Shown here: in pieces, positions 1 through 13,002 of the stretch | Numbering within the stretch: position 1 is the stretch's first letter | Layout of the letters: every line of letters starts with the position of its first letter | NCBI GenBank assembly: GCA_027924585.1 | Contig: BSBM01000076.1 | Coordinates: 7,263,001-7,327,000, forward strand | Reading direction: 5' to 3' | Source of the DNA: Larix kaempferi | Lineage: Eukaryota; Streptophyta; Pinopsida; Pinales; Pinaceae | Length of the DNA stretch: 64,000 nt | Made by a program: the position numbers and the translations under genes | The notes under the pieces: generated by a model | Databases searched by the model: none | What the model saw: the letters and a program-made list of their open reading frames with translations, nothing else | What the model was told of the DNA's origin: nothing

Positions 1-450
1 TTTAAGAACAGTTTGTAAAATTTCACAATAGAGTATTCGTTGACCAGATAGGTGGTCAACATAGAGCTTCTCAGACACTCCCTACAATCTACAGCACCAA
101 TTTCATACACAAAAAACCACACAATCCTCTACATTCTGAGATAAAAAGCCTAAAGGGGTATCCTAATACACCACCAGCCAACACCTTCAGAACTCCAAAG
201 AAGAGTAAATTTATACATGGTTGGCAGTTTGCCACATGCACACATCCTGAACCAGATCTGTTATGGCTTAAGTCATGCATGTATACCCACTGTCTGTGGC
301 TTATCTCGGGAAATCATGACACATCCTGAAACAGATCTTCCATAGCTTACCCTCAGGAATTAATACACACTGTCTGTGATTTATTACAGAAAATGATGAC
401 CACTGTCTGTCAGGATCCTCCTCAGGGAATTTATGCCCACTATTAGTCAA

Positions 451-727
451 GAGGGAACATTGCTTCGAGAATATACAACAAGACCTCCGTTATTTAGTAT
501 TTGGACATTGTCCTTTGAATATTTACATTTAAAATTTGGGCATTTTCCTCTGAGTAGTTGCACTTGACATGAAAGTGTGTACATCACATGCCCAAGAGGG
601 AACATTGCTTCAAGAATATACAACAAAACCTCAGTTATTTAGTATTTGGACATTGTCCTTTGAATCTTTACATTTAAAATTTGGGCATTTTCCTCTGAGT
701 AGTTGCACTTGACATGAAAGTGTGTAT
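451..727. repeat. Two-copy tandem duplication, 145-bp period
   Basis: A stretch of about 131 bp starting at 451 is repeated from 596 with a few substitutions; both copies contain the block TTAGTATTTGGACATTGTCC. It lies downstream of the 3' end of the glucanase gene. The rest of 1-1613 shows no gene; I see only AT-rich downstream sequence and possible 3' UTR. Confidence 0.85.
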
Positions 728-1613
728 CAATAACAATTGCCTACTCATGCAACTTCAAATTCATAGCTCATGCATATCGCTTTCTATAAAATACGTAACC
801 ATGGATACATAATTAATTACCATTATCTCAAATGATGAATATACTGGTGTATATTTTAAGGCATGTTCCCTTGATCTCTGATTCTTATGCAAGACATGTA
901 AGAAATATACTAGTGTGTAAAACAGTGACATAAGCAAAATCAGTAGCTTTCTTCTTTTGTCATTTATGACCACAATTAGCAGACATCCGAGATGATAAGA
1001 GGTGATCATTCATGGACACTGTTAGTTCTTTGATATATAGTTACCAAACACAGTTCTCCAATTTTTCTGCCATAAAATCGGAAGTCTTTGTGCCCAGAGA
1101 AGGGAGCAACAGAATACAAGCGTTTTCATCCTACAAGCCATCCAAAAGGAACAAACAAGGGGCAATATCCATTACAGGATCTCAATTGGGAAACTGATGC
1201 AAAACTATTACCTTGATACATTATCCCACCCAATATAAGAGATAACAACCATCAAGTATGAGTTGGTTAAGGCATTAAAGAAAGATGAGAGATCAAAGCA
1301 CTGTTTCTAAGAATAGCAGTTAACTCCAGAGGAAAATGGCAGGTGAATTAAAAACCTATTACTTTTGTAGAGTCTCACAGAAATTCAAGTACTACTGGTG
1401 TTTACATGACATCAAAATTTTGTAATCCACAGTGACGACCTTAAGGTGATGGTGTTTGCAGATTCTTTCTTTAATCCTGTAGCTAGACAGCATTACAAAA
1501 ACCGAACGTTCTCCATGTAAGAATGCTCTCTGAGTAAGAGAACTACAACGTAACATGCAAAGAAAAGCTGCTGGCATCCATATATCAAAAAATGTATTGG
1601 ACTATACAAAGTA

Positions 1614-2724
1614 TTATAAAAATGACAAAATAACAACTGTCACAACCCCGGCAACAGAAATGAGAGAATATATGCAACTATTGATAACCTTGCTTGCTAC
1701 ACTAACTGCTATCTGGATCTCAAATTTACAGCTCCCTTGTGATGGGTCAGTCTGAGTTACAATGGCCAAATTATTAAACCCACAAGCACCATTCTGCTGA
1801 TTGTACACCTGATAGTATGAGTTAAATGCATATGATGCATTGTCTTGATAATTCAGGTTGTTACATGATGATCCAAACCCCAAGGAAGTGCAATCACCAT
1901 GTGTACAAGCATAGGTGACACTATCAGGTAACTGAGTCAACGCTGAAGGACTTGTACTCGGATTCAATATACACCATCTTCTAGGCAAATATTTAACACC
2001 CTTCGCAGCAACCAATGCCTTGTTCTGTCCTTGCCCTGACAGATCAAGTGCATACTTGGGCGTCCCATCATACTGGAAAATGCCCCAATGCCTTTCAAAG
2101 CTACCTGGTGCAATACTTTTTGCATCTTCATCAACAAGACTAAAAAGATATGTCTCAACAGTCCCAGATCGTAATGGTGTACCTTGGCCACTCAGTATAT
2201 GCTTCAAAAGGCCCTGATTAAAACGCTGTGCAAAATTGATATTTCCATGTTGATCACCATCTGTAGGCCAACCAACTTCTCCCACAAAGATGGACATATT
2301 AGGGAACCCTGCCTTATTTAAAGCCCAAAGCAGTGTATCAAGAGCCGCATCAAATACATTTGTGTACTGGTGATTTCCATCAACCAATGGTTGGCCAGTA
2401 CCATCAAAAAAGGCAAAATCCACAGGGAAGTTTTCATTAGTGTACAAACTTAGAAATGGGTAGATATTAATTGTAAAAGGTGCCCCATTGCTAGCTAGAA
2501 ACTGACAAATCTGTATCATAAGATCATTAACATCTGGCCTGAATTGTCCCTCTGACGGTGTATCTCCCTCATACACATCTGCATTAAGAGGTATTGTTGC
2601 CTTAATATTGCTTAATCCTGCTTTGTTTAGTGCATTCTGGATATTTTGAAGTGCCGGAAAAGTATACTGTATAAAAGTACCATTGTATGCCTTCAAGAAA
2701 GGCTCGTTTCCAACAGCAACATAC
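1614..2724 (-). CDS. GH17 glucan endo-1,3-beta-glucosidase, exon 2 (catalytic core, X8 domain, GPI tail)
   Basis: This is the second and last coding exon of a cell-surface beta-1,3-glucanase, an enzyme that cleaves 1,3-beta-glucan (callose) in walls or at plasmodesmata. With exon 1 at 12202-12524 the protein is 477 residues. The exon begins behind an acceptor ending GTGCAG and restores the phase-2 codon for Arg. Visible features are the acid/base Glu in VGNEPF (residue 115), the nucleophile Glu in [12 protein letters not shown] (residue 257), and an X8/CBM43 module at about residues 358-443 that starts at WCILNP and carries six Cys. A hydrophobic C-terminus (about 455-477) looks like a GPI-anchor signal. 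Length and layout match the plant glucan endo-1,3-beta-glucosidase 5/6/8-like group. No stop or frameshift is seen. Enzyme class is firm; substrate context is inferred from the family. Confidence 0.93.
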
Positions 2725-5570
2725 CTGCACATGGCAAGGCAAAAATAAAGGTTTTCAAAAGCACATTTGGTACATTGATACTGTTAAACTAATCCAAAAC
2801 CTGATGTCTAACAGAATCCTTCTGCTACATATGCAAAGTATTTAATCATGATCACGAGCCTACCATCCATAGGCCAAGATAGCCCATAAAAGAAAAAGAA
2901 AAACAGAACGAAGGAAAAAGGAGTCATGCCGGGGGGCTGCCTTGCCTCAGACAATAAAGAAAGATTATACTTTTCAGTGTTCACTGATGCTTATCTAAAG
3001 AGACAAATATCGTAAATTTTGACATTAGAACACCAGTTGCTCCAGACAACATTTTTTGAGAAAATCAGATAAAGGCAAAAGTTATATTAAGTTATAAAGC
3101 TTGAAGTGCCAACACCTACAACATGCAAGAGACAGTTTGATGCAGAAACAAGAAAAGGGACAAGTCACAGAGAAAAGAAGCAGGAAGGAAGAAAATACTG
3201 TTCTAAATGAAATTCTACTGATATCACATTTGGTGAATTGAAGGTATTCATGGATCTACAGGAGAGTCCATTCATTTCTCGTAGGTCCATCAAAGCATCT
3301 TGTTTCTACATTTTAGAAATTCCAAAGCCGTCTGCACCAAAATATTTGTAAGAACAAATTAGCAGACTAGAAGTGGTCCACTACTCTATCTACTATCAAA
3401 TGGCCAGTTTGGGAGTCTCTGTCAAAAGATATTGGCATTCCAGACATACATATGTAGTTCAGAGTAAGTCGATGAATACACCAGATTACTTCCTGCCATC
3501 TGCAATATTTTGCTGAATGACCGTTGGATCAGTTTACAGTGTAGATAAACAAGTCAGGATAGGAACTAGATCAGCTGGATCTAAAACAAAAATTGTCGAT
3601 TAAGCATTACTCCTATCCAGACATGGATTCAATAAAGAATTGTGATTGTGAATATGTTATAAAAGTCTTTGCATTGTTTGTTCTTCCCTATGAAGAATCA
3701 CTGCTTGACATGACATCAGCCATACTCATTCACTTGGCAACATTATTAGCTATTGTTCAAATCCTATGGAGTGTATGAACCTTTTGCAAATGATGTCCAC
3801 AGGCACTTTTCTGGCATACTTTTTGTCATACACTGTTAGCCATCAAGTTTTCATGCAACTAAGTGTGTCAATATGGAAGTTCACAAGATTCAAACTTCAA
3901 AGGTTCCAATGACTAAAAAGTGTTTTCCTGTTGGATGTTTTACAAGCATTGTATATCATTGATTCATTTATTTATCTTACAGTTCATCATGGGTTCTAAC
4001 CCCAAACTCTGTAAGTATGATAAAGTTGAGAAACAAGTGTATTTCAGAAGAAAGTAGATGATTAATAACATTGACTACAGCATACAAGAAGACAAAACAT
4101 ACAGGATAAGAAAGCTGAGTGTTGAACTTGGTGCTACAACGTTAACATTTAAACACCTTGCATTTTACCTTTCTGGTTTATGCTGCTTTGTTTTTCCCTT
4201 CATTATATAGTATATTCACATTGTCCATTGGTGGACAAGTACACAAGCATCAAAATACAACAAAAACTAGCTAGTTGTGACGTGTAAACCAAAGAAGACA
4301 ATAAAAGGTTAAAATATTCCTCAGCAATTCTTGAAATTTGATCTTATCAATCAAAGTGTTACTGAAATGAAAAGCCCTTCAGTTCCAGAACCCTAGTGAA
4401 ACCCATAAAGTCTCCATTGAATCAGCCAATGACTATAAGAGAGAAGAATATTTATTTTATTCTTGCATTCTTCATTACTTTCTCTGCTGTTTTGGACTGT
4501 AAGTGAGTGTTTTCAGAGATCAAAGGATTTGGAATTTATTGAGACACCAGAAACTTGTGTCTTCTCAAGATTTTTCAACCACTCGGAGACCAAAAATGTA
4601 AAAATCAGTGGAAAGTACAGAGGCTGCATTTCAGACCATTGGAAGCACCTATCTGTCAACCTTCCTTAAGTAAGGGGTGTAGATTTTTCCTACATTAATA
4701 GCTAAAGCACAGCAGCAGAATTAAACTGTAAATTCATTCTTTAACACAGCATAACGGAAGAAACTCAAGAATGTAAAATGCAGTTTCAAGAAGCTAAACA
4801 TCACACGTAAATTTAAATCCATAGGTTTAAAAGCATCAACCCATAAAATTCACACCCTTTTATACAAAACTTATCTTCAAGAGAACAGTAAAACCGATTG
4901 CCTGAAGAAAAATCACCACCTGGCCATAGGCTTTTGCTTTAGCTAAGCCACCCCTTAGCTAAGGGCCATGGTGTGATAAGGGCATATCTGAGGGCCAGTC
5001 TGTGAATCTGGACAAGGTATGCAACAGTCATAGTCTCAAATGAAGACACAAAGAAAGAGGCAAACTAGCCAAATTAAAACCCTGCTGGCCACAACCAGAT
5101 CACAGTAGAGCAATCATGGCTCAGTCTCTGCAAAAAAGACATTCCTATCTATACTATCAGGCACCCTCAGCAGCTCAAGAGCATTAGAGCTCAGAGTTCC
5201 TCAAAGCAACTCAAGTACACTAGAGCTCCAAGTCCTCTCTAGTGCACCAAAGATCAGGACTAGTGCCTACTGTTCTAATGACTGCCTCTGCTTTTATTCC
5301 TCGCTGTTCATCCTCCCTGTACTGCCTATCAAACCCAAGGCTTGTTCTTACCTTTTGCATCTTTCTCACTTCTACTTTTTGTGTGGAACTTTGATTTCTA
5401 ACATACTTGAGATGCAAACATTCTTGATGAGATTTGCGTACATTAACAAATTTATGTTTCCATATTAAGGTTCCAAAACGGAATAAAACAAGAAATCTTG
5501 CCATTTGTCACACTCACCCCTCTCCCCACCCTCTTCCTTAGGCAATAGGTTCATTTTCATATTATTACTA

Positions 5571-5690
5571 TGCACATGGGCTTTTACCCTTTAATGCATT
5601 GCATCATATGTCCTTTTTATGCACATGGGCTTTTGCCCTTTAGGCTTTAAAAGTTTAATGCATTACATCGTATCCTTTTCACGCACATGC
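5571..5690. repeat. Short tandem repeat, ~50-bp unit
   Basis: GCACATGGGCTTTTACCCTT recurs as GCACATGGGCTTTTGCCCTT about 50 bp later, and the following TTTAATGCATTRCATCRTAT block is also repeated. Two and a partial third copy are visible inside the glucanase intron. Confidence 0.75.
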
Positions 5691-7746
5691 TTTGTCAAAA
5701 CATTTACATTTAAAGGGGCATTTTCACTTGGGCTTCTAACTATTCGAATACACCATAACAAAACATTAATATATTCGCATGGCCAATATCATATGCTAGT
5801 GATGCCAAAAAGGGCCATTACAGACAATAGCTATGTTTGAACTTTGAACAACATATTTTTGGAAAGGAAGCACAATGGGAAATAAATTCAGCATTAGAAA
5901 AGCCTTAGCACAAAACTATTGGAGGTATTTTCTTTATTTTGTGCAATGTAAGTTTTTAGATTTATCATGAAATGGAGAATCCTTGATTTTTCCTTGTGAA
6001 ATTTTGAATATCTTATGTGTTATTTTGCATGCTGAGTTGTGCTGGGTCACCGAATTGACTCTCCATGTTGGTGCCAAGTTGCTTCCAACTCTGAGTTGTG
6101 TGACATTTGGGCATTTTGTCACTGGGATTCATGATATACTTTTTAGTTGTGATTTGGACCTTAGATACTTGTCATTGATCTTGCAATGTTAAAGGTCCCC
6201 TCACCATATGAAGTATAAAAGTGGAACTTAAGCACATTGATGTGCAGCCCCTTGACATTGGCAGGTAACAAACCTTCTTTAGTTTTACCTGCTATCAGAA
6301 ACTCTCATTCATCCCATTACAGATTTCTTGATGGCTATACCTTACAGATTTTCATGCATTACTAACTGTTATTCCCTGACTGCGCCAGTATGCCTTCATA
6401 TCTGCATATGTGCATGTGTATATCCTTTTTGCATATGCAATCACGTCTAACTATATCCTCTTCTCTTCTCTTTCTGTGTTGCTTTATGTGATCTTTGTTC
6501 ATCATTCATTCATCACATAAGCATGCGGATAAAGCTTACATGGATTTCAACCTGAAAAATAGTATTACCAGGGTTCTCACACCGACACTAGGGGTGCCCG
6601 AACCTGAACCCAAATTCTTAAATCTGGGATACCCAAGATGCACCATAGATACCCAGCTCAATGGTGGCACTAGGGATATTACGAATCCTGTGAATAATCA
6701 TAACAACCAACATCGTTATACAGTGTCACTGGGTTTACAGACCCAGAAATAAGTTTCCCAACTGTTCTTATCTGGTATTTTTCTTATGATATATAATATT
6801 CAGTTGGCACAGTGCCACAACTGCACCTGGCAAAACCCAGCTTCGCAATATGCTTCAACTGAGCCATCCTCACATCGGTAACTCAGCTTAAAACGTATAT
6901 AAGAGTATTTCATCCTATATGATATATGCAATCCCAAGCAAAAGCATCAATCATCCTCTCAAAATTATATTTACCTGTCTTATACAATATGATTACTTAC
7001 AGTTTTGGATGTTTTGAGTCTTGACTTCAAAATATTTTCCTATTCTATATTGCATTCTGCAAATTTTTACCTATTTAAGGCCTCGAGAAATGAAAAGGAG
7101 ACGAGGTAGGCATCAAGTATGTTCCATTGACCTGTTTTAATTGTTCCATGTGGTATGACCACTGCTAAGTTTTACTCGTAGACACAATAACCTAACATAT
7201 TGGATGATTTACACAACCATTCCTACAAGTCATGTATCAAATGGCTTGACAAACATAGGATGTAAATTGGAAGAATATTCACCAAAGCAGGCAGTGTGAA
7301 TTAGAAGGTTTGGAGAAAACAAAAGAGACCTCAAAAGGCGAACCAGTTCTCCCAAACCAGTATTTTCATGCCAAACTGTTTCGTTTCCAATAGTTAGTTG
7401 TTTAAGGATTTTGCGTGTATCATAAAAATCAGTCCTCCAGATCAAGACCAAAGGTTTATCTTCAAAGCATTCTAACAATGAGAGAGGATAATCCAATGGT
7501 TGATAACTTTCAAAGGTTCATGATAGTACATCCTATTACCATATCCTTGAAGCTTCAGTTGGACAAAAGTGACACTTTTGATACTCAGATCTCTATATGA
7601 CCTCATAACTCCTTTACTAGGAGTACTAGACAATATGTTACCTAATAGGAACTCTCAGAGAGAAAGAGAGTTACATGCCGTAGACTTTCCAAATGCTAAT
7701 ACATTGTCCTTTACATGACATCAAAAGCACTGTTTCTACTGCAAAA

Positions 7747-10301
7747 ATGCTAGAGGCATTGGACCCATTTTGGCAATATGTGGACCCTGAAGATGGAACA
7801 AACCGGCAACGATTGAATTGCAAATTGTGTGGGAAACATATGATAGGAGGAATTAGCAGGTTGAAGTACCATTTGGAAAAACTCCCTGGTCATGATGTGC
7901 GCCTTTGTAGTGCAGTTACCTCCGAGGTTATGAGAAGTGCCCATGATGCAATTCACTCAAAGGATAGAAAAAGGGAAGAGTCAGCTGCAAATAGAGCTGA
8001 ACTTGCAGCTGGTGGAGTGGCTAGGAGTTCAGGGACATATGATCATCACACTGAGGGTAGTGGTAGGGGCTCCACGGCCATGGATTCACCTACCATGAGG
8101 GTTGCCTCATCTTTCTTTGTTCCACAGACCTGAATTGGTGCTCAACCTTCCATCAGGTCTATGGTTAAAAAAAAGGAGAAGGAAGAAGCAGATAGGCTTA
8201 TGGGGAGGATGCTTTTTTGGAGCGACTTGCCTCTTACCATCACAAGCAACAATCTCTTTTTTCAGCCAATGTGTGATGCCATTGCTATTGTTGGCCTAGG
8301 GTACAAGTGCCCTACATATGAGGAGATTCGGGGGCCTATTCTTCAAGCAGAAAAGAAAGACATCAACACTAGATTGGAGGAATTCAAACAGTCATGGGAG
8401 ACCTCCAGATGCACATTGATGTCCGAAGGTTGGACAAATAAGAAGGGTAGGACCCTTATCAATTTCTTGGTACATTTCCCTAAAGGTACCATGTTTTTCA
8501 AATCCGTTGATGCATCAGCACAGATAAAAGAAGCAACATTGCTATGTGAGTTGTTGGATGGGGTCCTCCAAGAGATCAGTTTGCACAATGTGGTGCAGTC
8601 ATAACAGATAATGCAGCTAATTATGTGGTTGCTGGTAGATTGCTTATGGAGAGGCACCCCTCACTATTTTGGACTCCATGCACAGCACATTCTATTGATT
8701 TGATGCTGGAGGATGTGGGGAAAATTACCTTCGTCAAGGAGGTCATTGATCAGGCTAGGAGTATCACCAAATTCATATATAACCATGCTTTTGTTCTTAG
8801 CCTCATGAGGAGATGCACGAGAAACAAGGAGTTGTTGCGTCCTGGAATCACACGGTTTGCCACCAACTTCATTTCTCTTCATTCTTTGCTTCAAGTTCAG
8901 TTTGAGCTGAAGCAAATGTTTGTTTGTGATGAGTGGCGTGATTGCACATATAGTAGGAGAGAGGATGGGAGGGCCATTGCCAGATTGGTGTACACCGACT
9001 CCTTTTGGGAAGGCATGGAGGAAGTGTGCTGAATTAGTGAACCTTTGGTAAAGGTTCCGAGATTAGCTGACAGTGATAAGCCGGCTATGGGCTATTTGTA
9101 TGAGGCCATGGATAGGGCCAAAGAGACTATTCGGTCTTATTATGTGGGGAAGCCAAAAGGGTTCCCCTGGATACAATAGACACATGATGCTATGGGATTT
9201 GATTGATACCCGTTGGACTGGGATGCTCCATCGACCTATTCATGCAGCTGCACTTTACCTCAATCCCGCCTTTTCCTACCAGTGTAAATTTGATTTTGAT
9301 GGCGAGGTGATGGAAGGGCTCATCGAATGTATTAACAGGATGGTACCTGATGTTGAGACTCGCACAAGTATTACTCGCGAGATGGAGATGTATCAGGAGG
9401 CTAGTGGACTATTTGGCTATGCCGATGCTGTCCATGCAAGGAACATTTTGATTCCAAGTAAGTGATTACAAATTAGAATTTATTTAGAAATTCAAATTTT
9501 CAAATTTTAGTTGTGCTTTATCATTTTATTTAAAATTTGAAATTTGAATTATGTAATCCAATTCTCTTTCTTTCTCGTTTGTTGTAGGTGTTTGGTGGAG
9601 AACATATGGTGCAAGGGCACCAAATTTTAAAAAATTTGCCATCCGAGTCCTCAGCCAAACCTGTAGCTCTTCTGGATGTGAGCGTAATTGGAGTGTATTT
9701 GATAAAATACACTCAAAGAAACGCACCAAGTAAGAACTTGAACAAAGCAATTAAATTCATTGTAATTTATTATCCTCTATCATATTGTTTCCCTCAAGCC
9801 TCAAGAGGCAAGACTCATTAAAAAAAATTATCACCCTCTTACAGGTTGGATTTCCCACACCTTAATGACTTGGTGTATGTCCATTGCAATCTCTGACTGT
9901 GGATGAAGCAGGTGGAGAAAACACTAGAGGTGGATGCCATTTCCTTGGACAATATTGATGTATTGTCCAAGTGGAGGGTGGAGATTGAGTTTCCTATCAT
10001 GGAGGAGGCACCTGCATGGTTAGAGGAGGAGAAGCAGCAGCATGAGCAGCATGGGCAGGAGGAAAAGGACGAGCAGGAGGGGGAGGACGAGCAGGAGGAC
10101 GAGCAGGTGGAGCGGTTTGACCCTGAGGACTTCATGGAGGGTTCATCAGCACCACCTTCTAGAGTGGTCGATATATCTAGTCCCACATTGGCACCCATGA
10201 CCATTACTCACCTTACGACATCTAGTGCAGGGCCAGGACCTTCTACTGCTAGGGGCAGGCCTGGGAAACAGCCCATGATCTTTTCCCGTAAAAGGGGATG
10301 A
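7747..10301 (+). pseudogene. hAT-family transposase pseudogene (BED finger, DUF659-like core, hAT dimerisation domain)
   Basis: This is a decayed class II transposase gene lying antisense inside the glucanase intron. An N-terminal BED-type zinc finger (CKLCGKHM ... LKYHLEKLPGHDV) starts near 7770, followed by a DUF659-like region with WTNKKGRTLINF and then TDNAANYV and TPCTAHSIDL. The hATC dimerisation motif CERNWSVFD is in a separate small exon at 9588-9729. Two spliceable introns are visible (9458-9587 and 9730-9844), and the final exon has an acidic Glu-rich tail. Damage includes TGA at 8131-8133, a frameshift near 8598, TGA at 9030-9032, a stop and frameshift near 9175, and TGA within the last exon near 9897. 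It cannot encode a full transposase. Terminal inverted repeats and an 8-bp target duplication were not identified. Confidence 0.88.
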
Positions 10302-12201
10302 GGGCATTGATATCAGAGATAGATAGTTAGCTGCTAGTTTTGTCACTTGTGATTTTTGTGATGTCATTTTATATTGGACCATTGGTTGTCCACTTTTGAG
10401 TACTATTGGACAGCTTTCACTATCAGGATTCAGGCTTTCACTATCAAGATTCAGACTTTCAGAATCGACTTTGATGTATCATTTAATATTTGGCATGACT
10501 ACATGATATATATTAGTGCTTTCTCCATATTTATGTGCCAATGTATTTATCTGATGTTGATGTTGCTTTATATGTTTAAAATTATGAAAAAAAATGAATA
10601 TATTTTGTGTTTTTAATGTTTGCCGCAGTTTGCCGATTTTTTCACCAATGTTGCCGAGAAGATGTTTTCTAGACCCTCGCCGATTTTTTGCCGATGCCGA
10701 CGGTTTCCACTATGGTATGAACAATCAAGTCGTAAGGGACCTTTTAGATAAAGGTCTCAAGTTGTTGGGTTAATCAAGGTATTAAAAGCTAGTTTTTAGC
10801 CACAAGCTGGTAAAGCCTGTCCATAGAATTTCGTCACTTTGAATGTAAACAATTTTAGTATCTCCTACTTCCTTGTTTGCCTTCAACACACCTAACATAA
10901 ATCCAAGAAAAAACAGGCAGATGACTAGCTAGCCAAAAACACTAAACCTGACTGCATGAATGAAGTTACATAGAGGCGCTTAAAGGGCACATATCTTCAA
11001 AGCAATGAAAATATCCAGGGTTGCATGAGACCAGTCAAAAGCAAAGCCAGGCTGCAAAACAGCCAACTACTTTGTTGTGAAAGAATTGCTAGGAAAATAG
11101 CAGCTTATTGCTAAACCCTGAATGTAAGTGTGAAGCCACATGCATAGGTGTAAAACACACAAACCTTGAAATCATCTCAAAGACCTAGGATCAGGTCAAA
11201 GCACACAAGTACAGCCAGGCTGCATAGAAGTCAACTGCTCTGCGACAAAAGAATTATGTGTTAAAAAGCATCCCAAGTTAGCGGTTATTAAAGAAGTAGG
11301 AGCAAAAAATAGAGTACCTGAGAGGGTTCCTCACATGTTTAACCCCAAATGTTGGGCCATTATAAATAGAATTAAAGAGGTGGTGCATGGCTCTGTCATC
11401 CTAGCATGAGACTTGAATAGGTTTTTTAAGCTCCTATTTATAAGAATTATAGTATGCAAGAAAATGGGAAGTCTCCTCTGATGCGACTGCACAGTAAGTA
11501 GATTAACTTCAGTTTTGTGACCAGTGAAGTTATTGTTGATTCGACTTTATCTTCTCTTGGAATGGAAGTGCACTTCTGGGAAACGTAATTTCAATGTAAC
11601 TCTTGCAATATTTTCGATACTTTTACCATAAACTTATTGTCAAGTCTTGCCAAACTGTATGTTTTAAGTACTTTTGCAACCAAATGGCATGGAATGAAAA
11701 GAGTCATCATTTTGGTTTTGTAACTTCCCACTTATCGATGGCTCTGTTTTTTAGTTGGATAGCTTTTCCAAATAGTTTGTCACAAATTACTGGCAAAACA
11801 AAAAGGATGGGAGGGTAGAATAAACGGCTTTAGTCAATGATTTTCACACTTCTTTTTCATTTTCATTGTTTATTTTAAGATAGTGAAGCTCCTCCATGCT
11901 TATTATGCACCCTTGTTCTCCTGGTAGCTCGAAAATGGTTTACAAATTCTTGATCGTCACAGTTTTAACCTATTGATTTATATGATTTTGCTCAATAAGT
12001 TCCCATTGCATCAGGCACCTTTCAAATCACCCTGGCCAACAGGATCCACCAATGAATGAGATTCTCATCATTATTGGTAGCAGAGTATCTCTCCGTTGTT
12101 ATGACCTCCTAGGCTCTCTAGGCATACCATGACCATGCGATTTCAGACACACACACACACATAAAAAAAGAGTAGCAAATAAGAAGAAAATCTCGGAATA
12201 C

Positions 12202-12524
12202 CTGATATCCACGCCACCGTCCAAGGAGAATTCAGTGACATTCGTTTCAACCCAATTGGCAGCATCTTTTGTACTGGTGGCCATTATCTGCAACTGGTCA
12301 TTGGGAATCCCCGCCATGACCTGAATCCCAGTGTTGGCCAAGGCTTGCATTGTTTTCGCATCTGCATCGAACAGCTTCACCTTCGTTATGCCATTGTCTT
12401 TGAGCATCTGGACCACTATGTCAGGTGGCACGGGATGTGTGGCCATCGTACCCCAATTCACTCCCAGTCCTTGCACCCAACCCACCAACACAAGCATCAG
12501 CAAAACCCAAAACAAGAACACCAT
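12202..12524 (-). CDS. GH17 glucan endo-1,3-beta-glucosidase, exon 1 (signal peptide and N-terminal strand)
   Basis: This first coding exon specifies a cleavable signal peptide (MVFLFWVLL ... GWVQG, about 19 residues) followed by the GH17 N-terminus LGVNWGT, the DIVVQMLKDNGI helix and AGIPNDQL, ending at the phase-2 donor. The ATG at 12524 was chosen because it aligns with the only start available in the duplicate exon at 21816. In-frame ATGs at 12533 and 12572 would add 3 or 16 residues. It is intact, and joins exon 2 at a Tyr that directly precedes the catalytic VAVGNEP block, as the family requires. Confidence 0.92.
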
Positions 12525-12986
12525 CCTTGTCATTGTTCCAGGACTTGGGGAGGGCCACAGCAACTGCAGCACTTTCCCTTGCTATTGGGATTTCTAAACA
12601 GTGTGATAAAGAATGAAAATGACGAGGAAAGACGATTGTTTTCCAGTGAGACGAAGTTGGGACTGTTGGGCACATAGAATACTTCTACGACATTAGGAAG
12701 AAGATCATTAGTATAAAGGTATAAGGCAGGTTCCCGAGTCCCAGATGAATCAGATGACTGGCCTAGCCTGTCAAGGAGCCGCAACCGTGTGCAGACATCA
12801 GAAATCCGCCAGGCTGAGTTCGAACTCGGAACTTGATAAAACCCCCAAGAAACTTCACTCCGAGCGGCTTAACGATGGCTGGATTCCATGATGAAATTCG
12901 CCTCGTAAAACTCTCTGTCAAAATTTCTTCTTCTTCGCTATTTTCATGACTATGCACGCACACAGCCCATATGCCGTAGGACTAAT

Positions 12987-13002
12987 TTAACGGCGCCGTT
13001 AA
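12987..13002. promoter_or_regulatory. Perfect 16-bp palindrome upstream of exon 1
   Basis: TTAACGGCGCCGTTAA is its own reverse complement and lies about 465 bp upstream of the exon 1 start. It holds two inverted AACGG cores, the core of MYB3R/MSA-type sites. The duplicate copy near 22211 keeps one arm (GGCCGTTAAGTTAA) but has lost perfect symmetry. A regulatory role is inference. Confidence 0.4.

Larger units (their letters stand above)
2725..12201 (-). other. 9.48-kb intron of the GH17 gene
   Basis: The donor AG|GTATTC at 12201-12200 and the acceptor TGCAG|GTATG at 2726-2725 join exon 1 to exon 2 in frame. Most of the intron is AT-rich sequence in which I see no host exon. It holds short repeats at 5.57-5.69 kb and a hAT transposase pseudogene at 7.7-10.3 kb on the opposite strand. 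Its first ~1.2 kb (10978-12201) belongs to the duplicated segment shared with 20.6-21.5 kb. Sequence at 10620-10720 (repeated TGCCGA/GCCGATTTTT) may be the right end of the hAT element, but no matching left inverted repeat was found. Confidence 0.88.

Noticed and set aside
6560-6700. Left terminal inverted repeat of the hAT element
   Set aside because: The sequence near 6560 does not pair with the GCCGA-rich sequence at 10620-10720, and no 8-bp duplication was found.
12331-12677. Plus-strand open frames opposite exon 1
   Set aside because: They mirror the conserved GH17 exon on the minus strand; the same shadow appears opposite the duplicate exon at 21308-21873.
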